Shown here: piece by piece, positions 6,668-15,318 of the stretch
Numbering within the stretch: position 1 is the first letter of the stretch
How the letters are laid out: the number at the start of each line of letters is the position of its first letter
DNA from: an uncultured Clostridia bacterium
Lineage (GTDB): Bacteria; Bacillota; Clostridia; Oscillospirales; Ruminococcaceae
Length of the DNA stretch: 16,775 nt
NCBI GenBank assembly: GCA_947632425.1
Contig: CANRPG010000020.1
Coordinates: 1 to 16,775 of the forward strand
Reading direction: 5' to 3'
The notes under the pieces: model-generated
Seen by the model: the letters and a program-made list of their open reading frames with translations, nothing else
Databases searched by the model: none
Told to the model about the DNA's origin: nothing
Program-made: the position numbers and the translations under genes

Positions 6668-7594
6668 ATGAGTAATATAAATGATAACATCTGCGGTATA
6701 ATACCCGTAAACAAACCGCAGGGCTGGACATCTTTTGACGTCGTTGCCAAACTGCGCGGCATACTGCATATCAAAAAAATAGGTCACAGCGGAACGCTCG
6801 ACCCCATGGCAACAGGCGTGCTGCCCGTGTTTGTCGGCAAGGCAACAAGGGCTTGCGATATGCTCCCCTTTGATAACAAAAGCTACCTGGCAGGCTTTAA
6901 AATGGGCGTTTGCACCGATACGCAGGACATCACGGGAGAGGTGCTCAACACCTGCGATAATTTGCCATCTTTTGAAGAAATAACAGAAGCTGCAAACAGC
7001 TTTCTTGGCGATATAATGCAGCTTCCGCCAATGTATTCCGCCGTTAAGGTGGACGGCAAAAAGCTCTATCAGCTGGCAAGGCAGGGCAAGACTGTTGAGC
7101 GCACGCCGAAACCGCGCCGCGTTGAAAAGATAACCGTGCGCGAGTATGATGAAACTACCGGCGAGGGCGTTTTATATACCGCGGTCAGCAAGGGCACTTA
7201 TGTGCGCACGCTTATAAACGATATAGGCGAAAAACTGGGCTGCGGCGGCTGTATGACAAGTCTGGAGCGGCTTTCTGCGGCAGGCTTTGTAAAAGCGCAA
7301 TGCTATACTTTGGAGCAAATTCAAGCTTTCGCAGATGAAGGCAAGCTCTCGCAGATAATAATACCCTTGCAGAGCGTTTTTTCAGCACACTATGATGAGC
7401 TTACCCTGGGCGAGCGCGCAGCCGTGATGTATAAAAACGGCGTAAAACTTCACGGCAAGCAGGCAGGTATAAAAAATCTTTCTCTTGCAAACGGCGTTAC
7501 ATTTATGGTGTGCGACAGCGAAGATAACTTTTTAGGTCTTGCACGGTACAACGCGGAGGCAGACGAGCTTATAAGCCTGCGCAACTTTTACTGA
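6668..7594 (+). CDS. truB: tRNA pseudouridine(55) synthase TruB
   Basis: TruB converts U55 of the tRNA T-loop to pseudouridine. The 308-aa product has the N-terminal PVNKPQGWTSFDVV segment, the catalytic motif GHSGTLDPMATGVLPV with Asp45 as the nucleophile, the A-F-K-M-G-V-C-T-D-T-Q-D stretch, and KVDGKKLYQLAR. It also keeps the SKGTYVRTLINDIGEKLG motif and a small C-terminal PUA-like region. The ATG lies 4 nt after the nrnA stop and has no clear Shine-Dalgarno, so it may depend on coupling to nrnA. Confidence 0.96.
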   Translation: MSNINDNICGIIPVNKPQGWTSFDVVAKLRGILHIKKIGHSGTLDPMATGVLPVFVGKATRACDMLPFDNKSYLAGFKMGVCTDTQDITGEVLNTCDNLPSFEEITEAANSFLGDIMQLPPMYSAVKVDGKKLYQLARQGKTVERTPKPRRVEKITVREYDETTGEGVLYTAVSKGTYVRTLINDIGEKLGCGGCMTSLERLSAAGFVKAQCYTLEQIQAFADEGKLSQIIIPLQSVFSAHYDELTLGERAAVMYKNGVKLHGKQAGIKNLSLANGVTFMVCDSEDNFLGLARYNAEADELISLRNFY

Positions 7595-7610
7595 GTTTTG
7601 GGTGTATGAT

Positions 7611-8534
7611 ATGAACGTTATAAATAACATCAAAAATATAAACTTTTCAGCCGCTCCCACCGTTACGGCTGTCGGCATATTTGACGGCGTACATATCGCC
7701 CACAGGCGCGTTATAAACACCGCCGCCGAACTTGCCAAAAATCTGGGCGCGCAGTGCTGTGTTTTCACCTTTGATACAAAGTCTGTCAGCACAAAAGGCG
7801 GCACACCGCTTCTCACCGAGGGCGAAAAACTTCGCAGGCTTGAAGAAAGCGGCGCGCAAACGGTGGTATCGCTAGATTTTTCATCACTGCGCGATATGCC
7901 GCCGCAAAGTTTTGTAAATGACATTCTTCTTAGTAAAAACGTGCTGAACTGCCGCGTGATAGTGTGCGGAAACGACCTGCGCTTTGGCAAAAATGCCGCG
8001 GGCGATATACAGCTTCTTGAAACGCTTTGCGCTAAAGCAGGCGTGACCGTGACCGCTCTTGATCTTATGCGATCAAGCGGCGAGGTAATTTCAACAACGC
8101 GCATTAAAAAGCTGTTTGAAAACGGCGAGTGCGAAAAAGCAAACTCCCTTCTCGGCGAAGATATATGTTATACACTGCCCGTGACACACGGCAACGAAAT
8201 AGGCAGAAAAATGGGCTTTCCTACAATAAATCAAACCTTTCCCGAAGGCCTTTTCCTGCCGCGTTTTGGGGTGTATTGCTCCAAAACCGTTATAGACGGC
8301 AAGGAATACGAAAGCGTTTCAAATATCGGCGTAAAGCCGACCATAGGCAGCGCAGCTCCTTGCATAGAAACGCACCTTTTTGATTTTTCGGGCGATCTAT
8401 ACGGCGAGAGCGTTACTGTGAGCCTGAAAAGTTTTCTTCGCGCCGAGCAGCGCTTTGAAAGCCGCGAGCAGCTCTTTGAGCAGATAGCCAGAGACAAGCA
8501 GCGCGCCAAAGAATATTTTAACTTAGCTAACTAA
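7611..8534 (+). CDS. ribF: Bifunctional riboflavin kinase / FAD synthetase RibF
   Basis: RibF phosphorylates riboflavin to FMN and adenylates FMN to FAD. Using ATG 7611, the product is 307 aa; a GTG at 7602 would add three residues, and neither start has a good ribosome site. The N-terminal adenylyltransferase domain has GIFDGVHIAH (22-31), a variant of the usual GxFDGVHxGH, and reads TFDTKS (53-58) where many relatives have TFxPHP. A GNDLRFG and an STTRI motif follow. The C-terminal kinase domain has GRKMGFPTIN (198-207; Thr205 and Asn207 of the PTxN motif), FGVY, NIGVKPT, and the ETHLFDFSGDLYG motif. Adjacency to truB is the standard arrangement. The family is secure; FAD synthetase activity could be weakened. 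Confidence 0.93.
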   Translation: MNVINNIKNINFSAAPTVTAVGIFDGVHIAHRRVINTAAELAKNLGAQCCVFTFDTKSVSTKGGTPLLTEGEKLRRLEESGAQTVVSLDFSSLRDMPPQSFVNDILLSKNVLNCRVIVCGNDLRFGKNAAGDIQLLETLCAKAGVTVTALDLMRSSGEVISTTRIKKLFENGECEKANSLLGEDICYTLPVTHGNEIGRKMGFPTINQTFPEGLFLPRFGVYCSKTVIDGKEYESVSNIGVKPTIGSAAPCIETHLFDFSGDLYGESVTVSLKSFLRAEQRFESREQLFEQIARDKQRAKEYFNLAN

Positions 8535-8555
8535 CGAAAGGACGGTAATATAAAA

Positions 8556-10007
8556 ATGGACAAAAAAGTAAGAACGAGATTTGCCCCCTCCCCAACAGGC
8601 TATATGCACATAGGCAACCTGCGCACCGCGCTTTTTACCTATCTTATAGCGAAGAAAAACGGCGGCGATTTTATCCTGCGCATAGAGGATACCGACCGCG
8701 AACGTTACGTTGAGGGCGCGGTAGACGTCATCTATAACACCCTGCGCGATGTGGGTCTTAACTGGGACGAAGGTCCTGACATAGGCGGCCCTGTAGGCCC
8801 TTATGTGCAGTCTGAAAGAATGGGTATGTTCAAGCAGTATGCAGAAGAGCTCGTAAAAAAAGGCGAGGCGTATTACTGCTTTTGCGATAAAGACAGGCTT
8901 GCGGAACTTCGCGATATACAGCAGGCAAGCGGTTTAACACCGATGTATGACCGCCACTGCCGCGACCTTAAGCCCGAGGAAATACAGAAAAACCTCGATG
9001 CAGGCATTCCCTATGTTATCAGGCAGAAGATACCCACCGAGGGCACTACCACTTTCCACGATGAGATATACGGCGACATAACCGTTGAAAATTCCACGCT
9101 TGACGACCAGATACTTCTCAAAGCCGACGGTATGCCCACATATAACTTTGCAAACGTCGTTGACGACCACCTTATGGGCATAACGCACGTTGTCAGGGGC
9201 AACGAATATCTTGCCTCCGCGCCCAAGTATGAACTTTTGTATAAGGCTTTCGGCTGGGAAGTACCCAAGTATATACACGTTGAGCATATTATGAAAGACA
9301 AGCAGCATAAGCTTGCCAAGCGTGACGGCGATGCCTCCTATCAGGATCTTATGCAGAAAGGCTACCTTAAAGAGGCGGTGCTCAATTATATTGCTCTGCT
9401 AGGCTGGGCTCCCAAAGGCGAGGAGGAGATCTTCTCCCTCGATGAGCTTATAAAAGAGTTCGATATAAGCGGTCTTTCAAAAGCGCCTGCCATTTTTGAC
9501 CCGATGAAGCTAAAAGCCATAAACGGCAAGTATATAAAGGCACTGCCGCCCGAAAAGTTTGCAGAGTATGCCGTGCCTTATATAAAGCAGTCGGTAAAGC
9601 GCGAGGACGTAGATTTAAACAAAATAGCCGCACTGCTTCAGGCAAGAACAGAAGTTTTCACCGATATTCCCGAGCAGGTAGATTTTATAGATGCCCTGCC
9701 GCAGTATGAAAACTCCCTCTACTGCCACAAGAAAATGAAAACAGACGAAACTACTTCTCTCGATGCTCTTAAGAAAGCCCTCCCCGTGCTGGAAGGCATT
9801 ACCGACTGGACGGAAGAAAACATACACACCGCTCTGTTCTCACTCGTTGAAACTCTCGGCGTGAAGAACGGCTATATCCTCTGGCCTGTAAGAGTGGCAG
9901 TGTCCGGCAAGGCGTTCACCCCGGGCGGCGCAGTAGAACTTTGCGCTATTTTAGGTAAAGATGAAAGCCTTGACAGAATAAGAAAAGGAATAGCTCAGTT
10001 ATCATAA
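8556..10007 (+). CDS. gltX: Glutamyl-tRNA synthetase GltX
   Basis: A class I aminoacyl-tRNA synthetase charging tRNA-Glu; in many Firmicutes it also misacylates tRNA-Gln for the amidotransferase route, which cannot be decided here. The 483-aa product starts RFAPSPTGYMHIGNLRTALF, with the HIGH-equivalent HIGN at 18-21. A CFC...YDRHC cysteine set resembles the GluRS zinc site. The KMSKS-equivalent reads KLAKR (252-256), with Ala where Ser is usual (KLSKR). The C-terminal anticodon-binding part is complete. AAAGG lies about 14 nt before the ATG. Only 21 nt separate it from ribF, so it is probably the last gene of the operon, although no terminator follows. Confidence 0.96.
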   Translation: MDKKVRTRFAPSPTGYMHIGNLRTALFTYLIAKKNGGDFILRIEDTDRERYVEGAVDVIYNTLRDVGLNWDEGPDIGGPVGPYVQSERMGMFKQYAEELVKKGEAYYCFCDKDRLAELRDIQQASGLTPMYDRHCRDLKPEEIQKNLDAGIPYVIRQKIPTEGTTTFHDEIYGDITVENSTLDDQILLKADGMPTYNFANVVDDHLMGITHVVRGNEYLASAPKYELLYKAFGWEVPKYIHVEHIMKDKQHKLAKRDGDASYQDLMQKGYLKEAVLNYIALLGWAPKGEEEIFSLDELIKEFDISGLSKAPAIFDPMKLKAINGKYIKALPPEKFAEYAVPYIKQSVKREDVDLNKIAALLQARTEVFTDIPEQVDFIDALPQYENSLYCHKKMKTDETTSLDALKKALPVLEGITDWTEENIHTALFSLVETLGVKNGYILWPVRVAVSGKAFTPGGAVELCAILGKDESLDRIRKGIAQLS

Positions 10008-10073
10008 ATCTATCACAAAAGCATGGTAATATTTTAAAGATGTATTTTACGGTAAAGGAGCGATACTTAAAAA
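10008..10073 (+). other. Gap between gltX and the ABC cassette
   Basis: Sixty-six AT-rich bases. I see an AAAGGAG ribosome site (10054-10060), but no hairpin terminator for gltX and no convincing -35/-10 pair. The exporter genes could therefore be partly transcribed from the upstream operon. Confidence 0.4.
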
Positions 10074-11048
10074 ATGATAGAAGTCAAAAACCTAAGCAAG
10101 CATTACGGCGACCAGATAGCCGTCAACAATATCTCGTTTACTGCAAACGACGGCGAGATACTCGGCTTTCTCGGCCCTAACGGCGCAGGCAAGTCTACCA
10201 CAATGAATATGCTCACAGGGTATATCTCATCTACCGACGGACAAGCGCTGATTAACGGCATAGATATTCTGGAAGAGCCTATGAAAGCAAAAAAGGAGAT
10301 AGGCTACCTCCCCGAACTTCCGCCGCTGTACCCCGATATGACTGTAAAAGAGTATCTGCGCTTTATTTACGATCTTAAAAAATGTAAACTTCCGCGCAAT
10401 ACCCACCTAGCCGATATATGCAAGCTGGTAAAGATAGAAAACGTATATAACAGAATAATAAAGCACCTCTCTAAAGGCTACAGACAGCGTGTGGGGCTGG
10501 CGCAGGCGCTGGTAGGCAACCCAAAAGTGCTTATACTCGATGAACCCACAGTCGGTCTTGACCCCAGCCAGATAATCGAGATACGCACGCTTATAAAAAA
10601 GCTCGGCAAAAGCCATACAGTTATTCTGTCGTCTCATATTCTTTCCGAAGTACAGCAGGTGTGCGACAGGATAGTAGTTATAGACCACGGCAGTATTGTA
10701 GCCGACGATACCGAAGAAAACCTCTCTAAAGCCCTCTCGCAGGAGCATAAACTGATAGCGCAGATAGAAGCCCCCACGCAGCAGGTCTTTGAAACTATAG
10801 ATACCATAAAGGGCGTAAAGAAGATAGAACTTTTGAAAGAACGCCCCGACAGCGTTAATGACTATCTTATTGAGACCGACGAAAAGACCGATATACGCCG
10901 CGAGCTGTTTGAAAAAATATCGCAGAGCGGCTGGTGTATGTTAGGGCTCAAAACGCAGGAGCTTTCGCTTGAAGATATATTCTTGAAACTTACCATGGGC
11001 GAAAGCATAAAGGGCTTTAAAAATTCAGCAAAGGAGGGAGAGCAGTAA
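10074..11048 (+). CDS. ABC transporter ATP-binding protein, GldA/CcmA-like
   Basis: The cytoplasmic ATPase of an ABC-2-type exporter, 324 aa. Visible motifs are Walker A GPNGAGKST (34-42), a Q-loop-region YLPELPPLYPDMTVKEYL, the signature LSKGYRQ (132-138, variant of LSGGQ-type), Walker B LILDE (153-157), the D-loop GLD (161-163) and the switch His188 (SSH). A C-terminal extension after about residue 215 carries an extra regulatory-type domain, as in GldA-like ATPases. The order ATPase, permease, GldG, DUF4340 matches the Gld-type cassette. The TAATG overlap with the permease (one shared base) implies coupled translation and a fixed ratio. The substrate is unknown. Confidence 0.92.
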   Translation: MIEVKNLSKHYGDQIAVNNISFTANDGEILGFLGPNGAGKSTTMNMLTGYISSTDGQALINGIDILEEPMKAKKEIGYLPELPPLYPDMTVKEYLRFIYDLKKCKLPRNTHLADICKLVKIENVYNRIIKHLSKGYRQRVGLAQALVGNPKVLILDEPTVGLDPSQIIEIRTLIKKLGKSHTVILSSHILSEVQQVCDRIVVIDHGSIVADDTEENLSKALSQEHKLIAQIEAPTQQVFETIDTIKGVKKIELLKERPDSVNDYLIETDEKTDIRRELFEKISQSGWCMLGLKTQELSLEDIFLKLTMGESIKGFKNSAKEGEQ

Positions 11049-11752
11049 TGGGTGCAATATTCCGCCGCGAACTTCTCGCGTATTTCACAACGCCTATAGG
11101 ATATATCTTTCTGGCGCTGTTTTATGCAGGTTCGGGTCTTTTCTTCAACCTTACAGCGCTTCGGGCAGGCTCAGCCGACATGACATCGATGTTCACGCTG
11201 ATGATATATGTTCTGCTCGTCGCAATACCCATACTTACAATGCGTACCCTCTCCGAGGAGAAAAACCAAAAGACCGACCAGTGTCTGCTCACATCCCCCG
11301 TAAGCTTGTTGGGGCTGGTAATGGGCAAGTTTTTAGCTGCTTTTCTGATATATACCCTCGCCGTGGCTATGATGCTCGTGTACGCAGTCGTGGTATCTGC
11401 ATTTGCAAAGCCCGACTGGCTTGTGATAATAGGCAATATAGTCGGCTTTATGCTGCTGGGCGCGGCTTTTATATCGATAGGCATATTCGTTTCGTCACTT
11501 ACCGAAAACCAGATAATCTCAGCAATAATAAGCTTTGCTGCCATGCTCATGTGCTACCTGCTGAGCTCTATTGCTGCTCTCGTGCCCGTTCAGTGGCTGT
11601 CAGATGTTATCTCGGGTCTTTCGTTCGTTGACAGATATACAGGCTTTACTCTGGGTCTTTTTGACCTTTCAAACGTCCTGTTTTTCGTAAGCGCTTGCGC
11701 GGTGTTTCTTTTCCTTACCGTCAGGGTACTGGAAAAACGCCGCTGGAGCTGA
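11048..11752 (+). CDS. ABC-2 type permease, GldF-like
   Basis: An integral membrane subunit of 234 aa with about six hydrophobic segments. The first follows a short cytoplasmic start (MGAIFRRELLAYF). A cytoplasmic loop reads MRTLSEEKNQKTDQCLLTSPVS, matching the EEK...T..LLL..P loop of ABC-2/GldF permeases. A DRYTGFTLGLFDLSNVLFF segment precedes the last helix, comparable to the conserved region before the last helix in GldF-type proteins. AAGGAGG lies 10 nt before the ATG. It pairs with the preceding ATPase; transport direction is presumably export, and the substrate is not predictable. Confidence 0.9.
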   Translation: MGAIFRRELLAYFTTPIGYIFLALFYAGSGLFFNLTALRAGSADMTSMFTLMIYVLLVAIPILTMRTLSEEKNQKTDQCLLTSPVSLLGLVMGKFLAAFLIYTLAVAMMLVYAVVVSAFAKPDWLVIIGNIVGFMLLGAAFISIGIFVSSLTENQIISAIISFAAMLMCYLLSSIAALVPVQWLSDVISGLSFVDRYTGFTLGLFDLSNVLFFVSACAVFLFLTVRVLEKRRWS

Positions 11753-11770
11753 TGAAAGGAGGCGCTTTAG

Positions 11771-13450
11771 ATGTCAGATAATATCAAAGATAAAGAAAAT
11801 ATCGAAAATACCGAAGAAACAAAAGATACCAAAGAAAAGAGACCCAAGGATAAGAAAGAACAAAGCGGCGTTGCCAAAGCCAGAAAGCGCCGCAACGCAA
11901 AGGTCTTTAAGCATACCACACTTGCAACAGTGCTTACCGTTATATTTATAGCGGCTGTTGTGCTTGTCAACGTTATAGCTTCTATAATTTTTGACAGATA
12001 CCCCCTTACCATAGACCTTACCGAAAACAGTAAGTATTCTATCTCAAAAGAATCTGCCGACTATGTAAAGAGCATAGATAAAGAGATACGCATAACCGTT
12101 CTGGCAGAAAGAGAAGTGTATCTCAACATAAACGAGTATACAGTGCAGGCGGTAGAGCTTTTAGACAGATATACCCAGTATAACCCAAAAATAAGCGTTA
12201 CCTATGTAGATCTGCTCTCAAACCCCGAGGTAAAATCGCGCTATACCGATGTTGACCTTCTCAACAACGACATAATATTTGAAACGGTGGCAACGTCAGC
12301 CTCCGGCGAGGAAACCTTTGACCGTATGCGTATAGTACACCTTTCAGACCTCGTTACATGGAGCGCGGACTTCACATCGCAGGTAACCGATATGAACATG
12401 ACCGTTGAGACCTATGCAGACTACCTCTGCGGCGGCGACTATGCAACGTTCATAAACTACTATCAGGGCTATATCGAGGGCTCAAACGCCGAAAGCGCGT
12501 TCACCTCTGCAATTATGACCATAACAGACCCCGACCCTATAAACGTTACTATACTTACAGGTCATAACGAGGCAGCGCAGATAGAGTATTTCAAACAAAT
12601 GCTCACCGCAAACGGCTATGAGCTCAACGAGATAAACATCTACACAGAGGAGATCCCCGAGGATACCGACCTGCTCATAATCCCTGCCCCCGCCGAGGAT
12701 TACTTTGACGATGATATAAAGAAAGTTTCAGACTTTCTTCTCAACGACGGCAACCTTGAAAAAGATGCCATGTATATCGCATCCGTATCTCAGGGCGATA
12801 CCCCCAACCTTGACGAATTTCTGGAGGAATACGGCATCAGGGTAGAGCACGAAATGATAATCGAGCGTGATACAGACCATATCTTCGGCTACTATCCCTA
12901 CTATACCATACCTACTATAGTAAGCGAGCATTATCTGCAAGACGTGAATACAAGCGACTATCTTTTGTATATGGTAGCGGCGCGCCCCATTACCCTTTTG
13001 TTTGAGGAGCAGAATATGACTACCACCGAAGCTTTCGTGCAGTCAACTTCTTCCGCTATATCGCTAGACTATACCGATGAAGATGCTCAGATAGATACCT
13101 CGCAGAAGGGCAGCGCCTATACTTCCGTTGCCATAGCTTCAAAAGCCGCATTTACGGAAGAATCGACCGCTTACAGCAATATCTTAGTCCTAGGCAGCGA
13201 CCAGTTCGTTTCCGACAGCAACCTGCAAGCGCCGCAGTTCCAGAACAGCGAGTATATCATAAGCCTTCTCAACGGCATGACCGGCAAGACCGACACCGGC
13301 ATTGTAATAGCTACAAAAACCATAACAGGCAACACGTTTGACCTCACACAAAAGCAGTCCTCCATACTAAAATGGACATTTCAGGCTGTAATACCCGTGC
13401 TTGTGCTTGTAATAGGCTTTGTAGTCTATAAAAAGAGAAAGAATAAGTGA
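11771..13450 (+). CDS. GldG-like ABC-associated membrane protein (PF09822-type)
   Basis: A 559-aa protein with a highly charged Lys/Glu-rich cytoplasmic head (1-47), one transmembrane helix (about 48-74), a large extracytoplasmic domain and a C-terminal helix (about 535-552) followed by KKRKNK. The post-helix motif IDLTENSKYSIS (81-92) and TGHNE (263-267, usually GHGE) are marks of the GldG family. In Bacteroidetes GldG works with GldA and GldF in gliding. In Clostridia there is no gliding and the role is undefined, probably an extracytoplasmic module of the exporter. AAAGGAGG lies 8 nt before the ATG. Confidence 0.87.
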   Translation: MSDNIKDKENIENTEETKDTKEKRPKDKKEQSGVAKARKRRNAKVFKHTTLATVLTVIFIAAVVLVNVIASIIFDRYPLTIDLTENSKYSISKESADYVKSIDKEIRITVLAEREVYLNINEYTVQAVELLDRYTQYNPKISVTYVDLLSNPEVKSRYTDVDLLNNDIIFETVATSASGEETFDRMRIVHLSDLVTWSADFTSQVTDMNMTVETYADYLCGGDYATFINYYQGYIEGSNAESAFTSAIMTITDPDPINVTILTGHNEAAQIEYFKQMLTANGYELNEINIYTEEIPEDTDLLIIPAPAEDYFDDDIKKVSDFLLNDGNLEKDAMYIASVSQGDTPNLDEFLEEYGIRVEHEMIIERDTDHIFGYYPYYTIPTIVSEHYLQDVNTSDYLLYMVAARPITLLFEEQNMTTTEAFVQSTSSAISLDYTDEDAQIDTSQKGSAYTSVAIASKAAFTEESTAYSNILVLGSDQFVSDSNLQAPQFQNSEYIISLLNGMTGKTDTGIVIATKTITGNTFDLTQKQSSILKWTFQAVIPVLVLVIGFVVYKKRKNK

Positions 13451-13465
13451 TGGCGGTGATGTTTT

Positions 13466-14965
13466 ATGAACAGTAAATTAAAAGGCGTAATTGCAGGAGG
13501 CGTTGTGCTTTGCTGCCTAGGCGCAACGCTTGCGTTTCTCGAATTTACAGGCAAGCCCGATGACAGCAGCAGCTCTAGCAGCGTAGACACAAGCATTGTC
13601 GAGGAAGAAAACCTCTATCCGCTCACCACGCTTGTAAAAGAAAGTATCTCGCAGATCACCTTTTCAAACGAATACGGCGAGCTTCATATCGTGCGCAGCG
13701 GCACTTCGCAGCAGCCCACATGGTCTGTTGAGGAGCTTGACGGCATAAAGCAAAACGGCACAGCGGTAAGCGCCTGCCTGAATATATGCTCCTCTCTCTC
13801 GGGTAAAGAGCTCGTTGAAGAAAACGCTTCCGACCTTGCAAAATACGGTCTGGAACAGCCCTCTGCAACTATCACAATATCTTCCGACAGCGCCGCTGAT
13901 ACCACTTTTCTCATCGGCGATGAGATACCCACAGGCAGCTACAGATATATTGTCCAGCAGGGCAGCCATACAGTATATACAGTGCTTATAAACAATATCA
14001 ACTACTTTTTGCAAAACGAACAGTATTTCTGCGGTCTGTCGCTCGTCTATACCCCGTCAGATGACGCATGGCCTACCATAGACCGCCTCACCATAAAGCG
14101 CAAAGACTTAGACTATGATATGGTGTTCGTCTCCATTGACCCCGACAACGCCCCGATAGGCTTCGTGTCAACACAGGCTATGATAAAACCCGTCTATGCA
14201 GGTCTTGATATAACCAACTCCGCAGCCGTAACGCACGGGATATGGGGGCTTACCGCTTCTTCCGCAGTGGTAGTACACCCCACCGATGACGACTTTGCCG
14301 AGTATGGTCTGAGCGATCCGCAGTGCACCGTAATTCTTGACTGCGATACCGAGGACTACACTCTGAAGATAGGAAACGAGGTCTACGCCACCGACGAAGA
14401 GGGCAACGAAACACAGCAAGTAGCAGGCTACTATTGCTATATAAACGCCGCAGGTACAGACTGCATCTATATAATACCTGCCGAAAACTGCGCTTGGGCT
14501 ACAGTCGTTCCCGGCGATATAATAGGCGGTCAGATGGCAAGCAACTATATCATGGATCTTACCGGAATAACTATCGAGACCGCCGACAAGACCTATGACA
14601 CGGTAATTAACGCAGTCGCCGAGGATAAAGACAAAGGCATTGAAGAAGTTTTTGAAGTAACTATAGACGGTCAGGACGTTGACGAAGATCTCTATAAAAA
14701 CTGGTATACCTTCTGGCTGGAATGCCCCACTACAGAAACTTACTTTGAGCCGCTCACAGGCGAGGAAACGCTGTGGTGTACCGTGACCATTTCAAGAAAA
14801 GACGGCACACAGCAGGTAGTAAAATACTATCAGACCACCGGCAGACGTATCATAGTCGAGATAGACGGAAACGTCGGCTATAAAATACCCGTAAGCTATG
14901 CCGAAACGCTTATCAAAAACCTTGAGAACGTCAAAAACGGCATCGCGATAGTCGAAACATATTAA
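13466..14965 (+). CDS. DUF4340 domain membrane-anchored protein
   Basis: A 499-aa protein with one N-terminal hydrophobic anchor (about residues 7-27), a Ser-rich linker (34-39) and a large extracytoplasmic part. Two similar blocks are visible: the first near residues 126-175 (KYGLEQP...IGDEIPTGS...VYTV) and the second from about 279 (EYGLSDP...IGNEV...YYCYI...IYII). This internal duplication is typical of DUF4340 proteins, which occur downstream of GldFG-like permeases. The cysteines at 16-17 do not fit a lipobox because Leu, not Ala/Gly/Ser, sits before them. The start is poorly supported (only GGCGGTGAT upstream). It is 15 nt after the GldG gene. Function unknown; probably an accessory of the exporter. 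Confidence 0.83.
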   Translation: MNSKLKGVIAGGVVLCCLGATLAFLEFTGKPDDSSSSSSVDTSIVEEENLYPLTTLVKESISQITFSNEYGELHIVRSGTSQQPTWSVEELDGIKQNGTAVSACLNICSSLSGKELVEENASDLAKYGLEQPSATITISSDSAADTTFLIGDEIPTGSYRYIVQQGSHTVYTVLINNINYFLQNEQYFCGLSLVYTPSDDAWPTIDRLTIKRKDLDYDMVFVSIDPDNAPIGFVSTQAMIKPVYAGLDITNSAAVTHGIWGLTASSAVVVHPTDDDFAEYGLSDPQCTVILDCDTEDYTLKIGNEVYATDEEGNETQQVAGYYCYINAAGTDCIYIIPAENCAWATVVPGDIIGGQMASNYIMDLTGITIETADKTYDTVINAVAEDKDKGIEEVFEVTIDGQDVDEDLYKNWYTFWLECPTTETYFEPLTGEETLWCTVTISRKDGTQQVVKYYQTTGRRIIVEIDGNVGYKIPVSYAETLIKNLENVKNGIAIVETY

Positions 14966-14983
14966 CGAAAGGAAGTAATGCAA

Positions 14984-15286
14984 ATGGCACAGGAAAAGAC
15001 TGAAAAGACTGATAACAAAACTACAAAGTTTTTCACTTATAAGGGTTATCCGCTCGTGAGAAAGGACAACGAGCTTTACTATGGCAACATGGGCGACGAA
15101 TTTGTGGTGTGGCTGCAAATTTTAGAGACCGCTGACACAGCCGACATAAAAGCCGCAACAAAGGTCGCGCTTTATAAAATGGCTACCGACGAAAGTATAG
15201 ATATCTTCGACCGCGTCGTAAAAAGCGCAGAAAAAAACAGCCTCTACAGCGCGCTTGATATAGCGCACGCATGGCTTACCGTATAG
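14984..15286 (+). CDS. Small conserved-looking protein of unknown function
   Basis: A 100-aa soluble protein, last in the exporter cluster, 18 nt after the DUF4340 gene. It opens with a charged Glu/Lys/Thr stretch, then FFTYKGYPLVRKDNELYYGN, a VVWLQILE strand, an Ala/Lys helix, DRVVKSAEKNSLYSALDIAHAWL and a two-residue end. I recall similar short uncharacterised proteins in Clostridia, but cannot confirm it here. AAAGGA lies 10 nt before ATG 14984; ATG 14978 is only 2-4 nt from it and is less likely. The TAG stop is supplied by the first unit of a heptamer repeat array, so the C-terminus may be altered. No function is assigned. Confidence 0.75.
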   Translation: MAQEKTEKTDNKTTKFFTYKGYPLVRKDNELYYGNMGDEFVVWLQILETADTADIKAATKVALYKMATDESIDIFDRVVKSAEKNSLYSALDIAHAWLTV

Positions 15287-15318
15287 AGGCAAGAAGTTAG
15301 ATGTTAGAAGTCAGAAAC
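15284..15318 (+). repeat. Heptamer repeat array 1 (five units)
   Basis: Five contiguous 7-mers: TAGAGGC, AAGAAGT, TAGATGT, TAGAAGT and CAGAAAC, consensus about TAGARGT. The first unit contains the stop codon of the small protein gene and the last runs into the left arm of the terminator stem. Confidence 0.75.

Noticed and set aside
7532..8104. Minus-strand 190-aa open frame over ribF
   Set aside because: Ser/Arg-rich shadow frame; the plus strand carries all RibF motifs.
8129..8383. Small plus-strand frame inside ribF
   Set aside because: Arg-rich out-of-frame product within a continuous RibF reading frame.
13502..13520. Lipoprotein signal in the DUF4340 protein (Cys16/Cys17)
   Set aside because: The residue before the cysteine is Leu (VVLC), which does not fit a lipobox; a plain membrane anchor is more likely.
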